NCBI GenBank assembly: GCA_028751875.1
Contig: CM054157.1
Location: forward strand, 49,093,482-49,157,481
Direction of reading: 5' to 3'
Source: Rapana venosa
Taxonomy: Eukaryota > Mollusca > Gastropoda > Neogastropoda > Muricidae
Length of the DNA stretch: 64,000 nt
The notes below the pieces were generated by a model, which was not told where the DNA came from, did no database searches, and saw only the letters and a list, made by a program, of their open reading frames with translations. The position numbers were made by a program, and so were the translations under genes. Shown piece after piece: positions 57,912 to 64,000 of the stretch; the first letter of the stretch is position 1; each line of letters starts with the position of its first letter.

Positions 57912-57983
57912 TTACAAGCTGGGTCTGGGCCCTATCAATGCCGTGTCCTTTAAGCTGAATATACCCCCACCGAATGTGCACCA
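57912..57983 (+). CDS. CFAP251: CFAP251-like, exon 10
   Basis: Acceptor TGACTTTGCAG, donor GTAAGTTT, 72 nt, phase 2-2. It encodes YKLGLGPINAVSFKLNIPPP and NVH. 'l.lGPI.aiSF' is a recurrent CFAP251 phrase opening the C-terminal set of blades. The upstream intron end is an imperfect (ACTAT)n array. Confidence 0.86.
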
Positions 57984-58149
57984 GTAAGTTTTTGTGTGTA
58001 ATAATAATGCAAAGACATTTTGTTTTAATTGCCTGCCATCTTTTCTTTCAGTTTTGCTTTATTCGTTCCATCTGGGATGAATGTAACTGAAGTTCTCTCT
58101 ACCCTCAGTAACATAACTGTATGTCGCCAGGCAGACAGACCAGTGTCAT

Positions 58150-58740
58150 AATTCACCTGTGCCCTCTGCTATAGGGACTGTCTGTCATTCCTGTGTTGGA
58201 CTGGCCAGCCACAACCGACACTGTACCAAGAATGAACACCTAGAGCGCATTTCCATAGTCTTCCCAGACCTAAAGGATGCCTATGAATGTCATGCTAATA
58301 AGTCCAAAGCATATTTTTCATCACCAATTCAACTAGACCTATTGTTTGTATATCACTTTGGTCTTGTTTAGACTTGGAACTAGCAGTGTTGCCCTCTGCC
58401 TCGACTTTGTAGAGAATTCTTCTTAAGCTTGTGATATCATTGGCCACGAGTGCTGTTGTCATCAGCCTGTCATCTATGTCCACTTTTTCATCATCATTTT
58501 CGTATATGTGCTGAAAATATGGGGGGATAATATGCAAGCCTGACGGATTCCTTTCTTCAATATCAAAGAACTCGCAGTGCTCGCCATTCAATCGGATGAT
58601 TGCTTTCTGATCTGAATACAGATTTGCTAGGAGCGAGATCAGATGGTTTGGAAATCCCATAGTGACAAACAGATGGTGGTGTTCGACACTGTCAAAAGCC
58701 GCACTGTAGTCTATAGTGTATTACACCAAAGTGATGCACA
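58150..58740 (-). mobile_element. LINE remnants, head to head
   Basis: Minus strand 58740-58295 reads MGFPNHLISLLANLYSDQKA and IIRLNGEHCEFFDIEE, reverse-transcriptase motif A/B surroundings, then decays. Plus strand 58150-58260 reads CHSCVGLASHNRHCTKN, like the C-terminal zinc-finger of some LINEs. Both are pseudogenic. Confidence 0.6.
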
Positions 58741-58754
58741 TTAATGGTACCGTT

Positions 58755-58852
58755 AATAATAATAATAATAATGTATGGAATTTATATAGCGCTGAATCTT
58801 GTAAAGCAACAAATCAAAGCGCTCAGATGACAATTTTTTAAAATTTATATTG

Positions 58853-58903
<51 letters not shown>

Positions 58904-58930
58904 GGATAATGGAACAAGCACCGTTATCCC
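58755..58930 (-). mobile_element. L2-like 3' end, (AT)n, SINE A tail piece
   Basis: ATAATAATAATAATG and TATATAGCGCTGAATCTTG at 58755-58835; (AT)n 58865-58900; CGAGGATAATGGAACAAGCA 58901-58920. Confidence 0.7.
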
Positions 58931-58978
58931 TCGGAATATCAAAATCAATGGAACAGGTCTAGAATGCGTTTTGTTTTT

Positions 58979-59102
58979 TTCGTTCCTCGGCTAGAGCTCC
59001 GAGGTTCACCAATGGTGAGATTTGTGCGTATACGACTATCCCACGCCCCCTCCCCCCTCCCCCACCATATAGGTTGCCGCATTCCGACTTCGCGATCAGA
59101 AT
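58979..59102 (-). mobile_element. SINE B tail
   Basis: GTTCCTCGGCTAGAGCTCCG ... TTGCCGCATTCCGACTTCG. Repeat G piece follows at 59250-59370. Confidence 0.7.
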
Positions 59103-59397
59103 ACGTTCACTATTGTCATGCCTTAGAATTTGGGCTTTTTTGTGGGAATTGTCTTCACAAGTTTCTAGCACAAACATGAGCAGAGAAGAAAATCCTCCGA
59201 AGTGGGAGTGTGGATACCTGTTTGGAGAGGTAAACGAAAGCGACCTCACGGGCAAACTTCTCATCCAGTGTGTACTTAAGGTCTCACGGTGATTTCCAGG
59301 TGGGATGAGCTAGTTGGAAAAGCATAATATATTCTGGGTGACCCCTAGGGAGCTGAAGCAAGGGAACACTCAACAACAACAACAGCAACAATAATCG

Positions 59398-59742
59398 GTG
59401 GTCTAGAGGTAAACACGACACCTGTGTGCATGCGGGGTTTGGGGTTTGTTGTTGCTGATTTTTTATCATCTGTTCCTACCGGCACGAAATGGCCTACTCT
59501 TCGGAAAGGCGGAACGGGTGTGCGCAAGATGTTCTGCGTAGTGGCGCACACGGGGCCTCGGTTTGTCGTCTCACCCGAAGGACTTAAGTCTCATCTGAAA
59601 GACTGTCTGGGGAATTGAGTCGGCACTGATGTGAACTCCAGGGGTAAACAAAAAATCCGTCGAAGTGGCTCAAACCCAGGCCGTCATATCGCGAACGCAA
59701 CGCTCTAACCACCAGGCCATGCCGTCCCTTGACTGAAAGTGG
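59398..59742 (-). mobile_element. SINE B, minus strand
   Basis: From CACGACACCTGTGTGCATGC through GCGCAAGATGTTCTGCG and GTCTCACCCGAAGGACTTAA to the head CTCTAACCACCAGGCCATG. Confidence 0.8.
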
Positions 59743-59771
59743 GATACAAACAGTCTCCAGATACAAAGTGA

Positions 59772-60200
59772 GAAGGGTGGCATGATGGTTAAGACCTTCG
59801 CCTGCCAACAAGTCGACCGTGAGTGTCTGGGTTCGATTCCCAGCCTCGCCCTTTCTTCCCAGTTTGACGCCCCAAAAAAATCAAACTGAATGTCAAAGTC
59901 CTTCGGATGAGACGATAAACCGAGGCCTCCGTGTGTGAACGCACGCAGAACATCTTGCGCACACGTTAAGAAACCCATTCCGCCTTTTGGAAGAGTAGGC
60001 CATTGTGTGCTGAAAAGAACGGATAATAAAGCGGAAAAAACCTCAACAACAAACAAACCCCGCATGCACACAGGTGGCGTGTTGAGACGCCATCCCCGAA
60101 GTCGGAATGCGGCTACCTAAATAAATGGGAGCGATGGGGAACGGTCGCGTTCGCAAAAATCTCGCCATCGGTAAACCTTGGAGCTGTAGCCAAGAATCGG
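59772..60200 (+). mobile_element. SINE B with a different tRNA-like head
   Basis: Head GGGTGGCATGATGGTTAAGA, B box GGGTTCGATTCCCAGCC, then shared body (59898-60010) and B tail (GAAGTCGGAATGCGGCTACC). The head differs from the one at 21405. Confidence 0.8.
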
Positions 60201-60291
60201 GAAATAAACCACCAAAAATACATAATACGTCTGTGCGTGTGTGTCTGTCTGTCTGTGTGTTATTTTTTAAATATTTTTAAATATATTTTAT

Positions 60292-60636
60292 TCTTTTATA
60301 TCGAGGATAATGGAATACGTACTTATTTCGTTTTTACATCCAGTCCCCGTGTGTATGCAGTTTTGTAAATTCTGTCATCTGTTCCCACCGGCACACAATG
60401 GCCTACTCTTACGAAAAGCGGAACAGGAATTAACGTGTGCGCAAGATGTTCTGCGTGCGTTCGCACACAGGGCCTCGGTTTATAGTCTCATCCGAAGGAC
60501 TTTTAGGGAGAGTGGAGTCTGCACTGATGTTAACTCCAAGGGAAAATATCCCTTTGAATGGGAATCGAACCCGGGTCGTCAGATTGCGAGCGCAATGTTC
60601 TAACCACTAGGCTATCCTGTCCCCCTCCCCGCGCGC

Positions 60637-60707
<71 letters not shown>
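60292..60707 (-). mobile_element. SINE A, full length, next to (GT)n
   Basis: Minus-strand copy 60292-60625, head next to GTGCG and a (GT)n tract 60640-60707. Confidence 0.88.
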
Positions 60708-61224
60708 CGATTTCATTTTACGTCTCTTCACAAATTGTGATATTAAACACATTAAGGGGGAAAAGTGTAGGGGAGAGGGAGGAATTCTGGGAGTGGGGTA
60801 GGGGATTAATGTATTAATTAAATCTACACAGAACTGTAAGAAAAGGTAAATGCAAAAAATTCTTGAGTACAGAATAATAAAAATCCCAATTTCTAACAGA
60901 ATCTAACGAATGAACAATAAAACTATTTGTAACCGTAACCAACGAGAGAAAATCTAAACCGCAGAATGATAATGTCTTTAAAGTCCATAATAATCGTAAC
61001 AATGAAACAATTGAACTATGCAATAATTTGAAAAAGTTATACTTCAGTGAAAGATCACTGAATACAGCTGATGATGATGCTGAGGTAGGAACAGGTATGT
61101 AACTTTTCAGCATACTGCATATCAATACATGTACGATCAAAAGTTATACTATGGCCACATATGCATGAAACATGTTCAACATTTTTTGTCTTAAAACGGT
61201 TCATTTCCCATCTACAAGCCAGAG

Positions 61225-61288
61225 AAACTCTGTGTGTGTGTGTGTGTGTGCGTGTGTGTGTGTGCGTGTGTGTGTGTGTGTGTGTGCA
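61225..61288 (+). repeat. (GT)n leading into the exon 11 acceptor
   Basis: GT dinucleotides with two GC steps end directly in GCAG and the exon. Confidence 0.9.
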
Positions 61289-61289
61289 G

Positions 61290-61430
61290 AAATGCCGATC
61301 TTCTGAAGAAAAGGAGGAACCTGAGAAAGTCGGTGATTAACCTGAGGCGAAATTCGTGACCTTGGATTTTGTGGTGGGCACTTCGGATTCTCTGATTGCT
61401 ACCGTCACCAGCAACGGGGAATGTGTCAAG
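61290..61430 (+). CDS. CFAP251: CFAP251-like, exon 11, with a frame break
   Basis: The 3' part clearly belongs to the gene: PEAKFVTLDFVVGTSDSLI then ATVTSNGECVK, ending before GTAGTG at phase 0. The 5' part does not join in frame. Entering in phase 2 from exon 10 gives NADLLKKRRNLRKSVIN and then a stop at 61359-61361. In the frame of the 3' part there is a TAA at 61338-61340. One extra base near 61340 would reconcile both ends, so a sequencing or assembly deletion, or a real disabling deletion, is likely. The acceptor is a (GT)n tract ending GCAG. Confidence 0.6.
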
Positions 61431-61582
61431 GTAGTGTTGTGTGTGTGTGGGGGGGGGGTGGAGGTTAGGGACGGGGGGGTGGGGGGGTTGTGACGGTGTG
61501 ACTACGTTACGTGCGTGGGTTTCATTACGTGTGTGTGTGTATGTGATGGACAGAGAGAGCGCGCATTTATAAACAACCTGTG

Positions 61583-61800
61583 TAATAAGCTGTTTTGGAG
61601 ATCTTAGGAAGGGAACCTCTTTGTGTGTGTGTGTGTGTGTGTGAAAATAGCTATCAATCTGTGTGTATAGGAGGGGTGTGTGAAAAAATCTCCGTGTGTG
61701 TGTGAGAGAGAGAGAGTGTGGGTGTGTTGTGATAAACTGTTTTGGAGAACTTGAGAAGGGAACCTAAGGATCTGTGTGTGTGTGTGTGTTGTGTGTGTGT
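61583..61800 (+). repeat. Imperfect duplication of about 130 bp with (GT)n
   Basis: CTGTTTTGGAGATCTTAGGA and CTGTTTTGGAGAACTTGAGA, each followed by AGGGAACCT and (GT)n. Confidence 0.75.
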
Positions 61801-62002
61801 AAAAAGAAGAGTATTTACGTGTGCGTCTATGTGTTTGCGCGCGTGCTCGCATGTGTTTATCAGACAGACAGACAGAGACCGAAAGAATGAGTGTGTGGGT
61901 AAATGGGTGGGTGAAATGGTATGTATGGGTATGCTGTCTGTGTGTGTGTGTGGACATATGCATGTCTATATTGATTGTGAGCATGCGTGCGTGCTTTTGA
62001 GT

Positions 62003-62022
62003 CTCTCTCTCTCTCTCTCTCT

Positions 62023-62101
<79 letters not shown>
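62003..62101 (+). repeat. (CT)n
   Basis: About 95 bp of CT upstream of exon 12. Confidence 0.95.
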
Positions 62102-62103
<2 letters not shown>

Positions 62104-62259
62104 GTGACGTGTTGTGACTCCTATGCATGCAAGCGTGTGCCAGATCATACATTTCTTTTCTGGCTCTCTAACCTCTCTGGCTCCCTGTGCATGCTAGCAT
62201 TAATGCCAACAATTGTATGTCCACACCGTGCTGCCTACTCTACACCTGTGAATGGACAG

Positions 62260-62315
62260 ATCATCCAACGAGAGCATGAAGGTGCTGTTCATGCGATGAC
62301 TATCCACCCGTCCCA
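62260..62315 (+). CDS. CFAP251: CFAP251-like, exon 12
   Basis: In phase 0 after exon 11 this reads IIQREHEGAVHAMTIHPSQ, ending with two bases before GTAAGTAC. '..H...vhA...HP.Q' is a WD blade start common in the family. The acceptor TGAATGGACAG is modest. An alternative acceptor at 62196-62197 would add about 20 residues but has the wrong phase. No later exon was found before 64000. Confidence 0.65.
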
Positions 62316-62344
62316 GTAAGTACATAATGTTGTTTTTTTTCTTT

Positions 62345-62560
62345 CGTTCGACACCTCCTTCTTGTCTATTTTTCTGCCTTTTGTGGGGCCATTCTCCTGC
62401 CTTTATTTTCCAGAAAGACTTAAAAGATAACAATTCTCGCCCATGCCGAAGTCAAATGTGCTGGATCTGACTTGTCAGGAGCTTAACGGCAGCGCAACGC
62501 ATTTTCGCTCATGTGATAGACAACAGTAGTTGCTGTCTGAGCGTTCAAGAAAGAACTAGT
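62345..62560 (-). mobile_element. Dispersed repeat F, minus strand
   Basis: CATTCTCCTGCCTTTATTTT ... GCGCAACGCATTTTCGCTCA ... TAGTTGCTGTCTGAGCGTTC. Starts about 30 bp after the exon 12 donor. Confidence 0.75.
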
Positions 62561-62838
62561 AGTTCCTCGGCCAGAGTTCTCAGGTTCACCAATGGTGAGA
62601 TTTTGCGTATGCAACCGTTTTTCCCCCCACCATTAAGGTAGCCGCATTCCTTCTTCGGGGGATGGTGTGTAAACACGACACCTGTGTGCAAGCGTTTTTG
62701 TCATCCGTTCATACTGGCACGAAATGACTTTCGAAACGAAAGGCGGAACGTGTTTTTCACGTGTGTGTGTGTGTGCAAGATGTTCTGCGTGCGTTTTGCA
62801 CACGCGGCCTCGGGTTAAAAGTCTCACCCGAAGGACTT
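62558..62838 (-). mobile_element. SINE B, 3' part
   Basis: GTTCCTCGGCCAGAGTTCTC tail, ACACGACACCTGTGTGCAAG and body to CTCACCCGAAGGACTTG; head absent. Confidence 0.8.
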
Positions 62839-63037
62839 GTACGTACATTATGAATTCTGCTTCTAATAGTTAGTAAAAACTATGAAGTATTCGATTTTGA
62901 ATGTCTTCATTTTCCTCTAGTTTCCTTTTTTTAATATTGTACCCTGCTAGTTCAATTCAGGACATTTAGAATATGACACTGAAAAAAGAGAACAACCATA
63001 AAAGAGGCGAGAGACATCTAGGATTTTTTAATTTTTA

Positions 63038-63150
63038 TTTTATTCTTTTATTTCGAGGATAATGGAATAAGCACTCTTATGCTTTTTATATCCAGTCCCC
63101 GTGTGTATGCAGATTTTTTGGAAATTGTGTCATCCGTTCCAGGACAGGAC
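63038..63150 (-). mobile_element. SINE A tail
   Basis: TTTCGAGGATAATGGAATAA to CATCCGTTCC only. Confidence 0.75.
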
Positions 63151-63399
63151 ACTTGAGAAAAAGAGAAAAACTGAAAAGAAAAATAGACCAGACCACAAAT
63201 TTTGAGGACAGAACACTGCGAATAGAAAGAGGGGGAAAAACAAACAAAAAAGAGGCGTGAGTCATTCAGTCATTCACTGAGAAAAAGACAGAAAGTCTGA
63301 GCGTAACATTTCAAACACGGCAACATTTTTAACGTAGACCTTGGCATTTGGCGTAGGTCGGTGACTGGCAACATTTTTGCCCTGGGCCCAGACAGTACT

Positions 63400-63805
63400 A
63401 CTACCACTGTTGGCCGTCGCTCTTTCTCTGTTTCTGGTCCATCCACCTGGAATGACCTCCCTCTTTCACTTCGCCAAAAGCCTTCACTTGATACCTTCAA
63501 ATCCAGCCTCAAAACACACTTATTTCCTACCTGAGGCTTTTCCCCCTCATATCTGTCCCTAATTTTCAACAGCATCCTTCACCTCCTAAGTGTGTTCGCG
63601 AGTGTGTGTGTATGTTTGTGTGTGTGTGTGTGTTTGTGTGTGCGTGCGTGCGTGCGCGCGTGCACATGGATTTGAAATCTGTTGTTCATTATGTTTAAGG
63701 AGAGTTGCATTCGTGTAAATGACTTGAGTGCAAGCGCTTCGATTTGTTTGTTTTTTACAAGATTCAGCGCTATATAAATTCCATATATTATTATTATTAT
63801 TACTA
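63400..63805 (+). mobile_element. L2/CR1-like LINE 3' end
   Basis: Encodes VGRRSFSVSGPSTWNDLPLS and SFKSSLKTHLF-like residues, then (GT)n 63600-63660 and TCAGCGCTATATAAATTCCA with ATT tail. Confidence 0.85.
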
Positions 63806-63971
63806 ATACACAACTTTGTGTGTGCATGATGGTTGCGGAAAAGAGGGTGTTTGAATGTTGTTGTGGGTTCCTCAGCTTAACACTCTGGGGTCACCCAGAA
63901 TGTGCACTCTGACTCCTCATCCCACCTGAAAATCACTGCAAGATTGAAATTGCACTCTGAATGTAAAAGGT

Positions 63972-64000
63972 AGATCGGTGGTCTAGAGGTAACGCACCTG
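63972..64000 (+). mobile_element. Start of a SINE C, cut by window edge
   Basis: GATCGGTGGTCTAGAGGTAA then CGCACCTG is the SINE C head. Confidence 0.7.

Larger units (their letters stand above)
22470..62315 (+). other. CFAP251: Gene span: CFAP251 (WDR66)-like WD-repeat protein, 3' end beyond window
   Basis: Twelve plus-strand exons over 40 kb encode about 449 residues: a short acidic N-terminus, then WD repeats. The phrases [20 protein letters not shown] and [17 protein letters not shown] match the CFAP251/WDR66 family as I know it. CFAP251 belongs to the calmodulin- and spoke-associated complex at radial spoke 3 of motile axonemes; loss in humans causes malformed sperm flagella (established). 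Unlike the human protein, no long Glu-rich N-terminus is seen. Phases agree at every junction except into exon 11, which carries a frame break. Other ciliary WD proteins are the alternative. Confidence 0.82.

Noticed and set aside
58159..58371. Small ORF with CHSCVGLASHNRHC as a novel gene or extra CFAP251 exon
   Set aside because: It resembles the C-terminal zinc-finger of LINE proteins, lies beside an RT remnant, and has no fitting splice sites.
62198..62259. Longer version of CFAP251 exon 12 starting at 62198
   Set aside because: The acceptor at 62196-62197 would need phase 1, but exon 11 ends in phase 0; kept only as an alternative.

Overview
The window is animal nuclear DNA: short exons with GT-AG introns and consistent phases, a Pol III tRNA gene, tRNA-headed SINEs, several non-LTR retrotransposon lineages and very dense long microsatellites. 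Repeat style and the two genes suggest a mollusc, most likely a marine gastropod; this is inference, as no species marker is visible.

Positions 1089-14833 (+ strand) hold the 3' seven exons of an alpha-carbonic anhydrase. The open frame is continuous after splicing. It has the three zinc histidines, the proton-shuttle histidine, the cysteine pair of extracellular forms and a hydrophobic C-terminus fitting a GPI or membrane anchor. The signal-peptide exon(s) should lie left of the window. Positions 14834 to about 18500 may be its 3' UTR and flank, rich in microsatellites. From about 18500 to 22400 is an intergenic stretch of SINEs and retrotransposon pieces.

Positions 22470-62315 (+ strand) hold the first twelve recognisable exons of a WD-repeat protein that I identify as CFAP251 (WDR66), a radial-spoke protein of motile cilia and sperm flagella. 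It has a start ATG, a CRE-like palindrome 59 bp upstream, and phase-compatible exons up to exon 11, where one base appears to be missing. The gene continues past the right edge. Its introns hold almost everything else: a degraded about 4.9 kb LINE (25890-30825), a tRNA-Glu(UUC) gene (34429-34500, minus), a minus-strand LINE (34859-38330), a 1.3 kb array of a 23-bp repeat (40868-42172), an RTE-type LINE with one frameshift (51181-53433), a minisatellite of about 50-bp units (54832-55668), and many SINEs and L2/CR1-like LINE 3' ends.

The two genes are head to tail, with no evidence that they act together. I see no new enzymatic or defence system. The most unusual signal is structural. Exon/intron boundaries have been copied into neighbouring introns several times: the carbonic anhydrase exon 4 donor, the exon 6 donor, and the CFAP251 exon 7 acceptor. 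Many CFAP251 splice acceptors also sit only 10-40 bp from a transposon, satellite or (GT)n tract.
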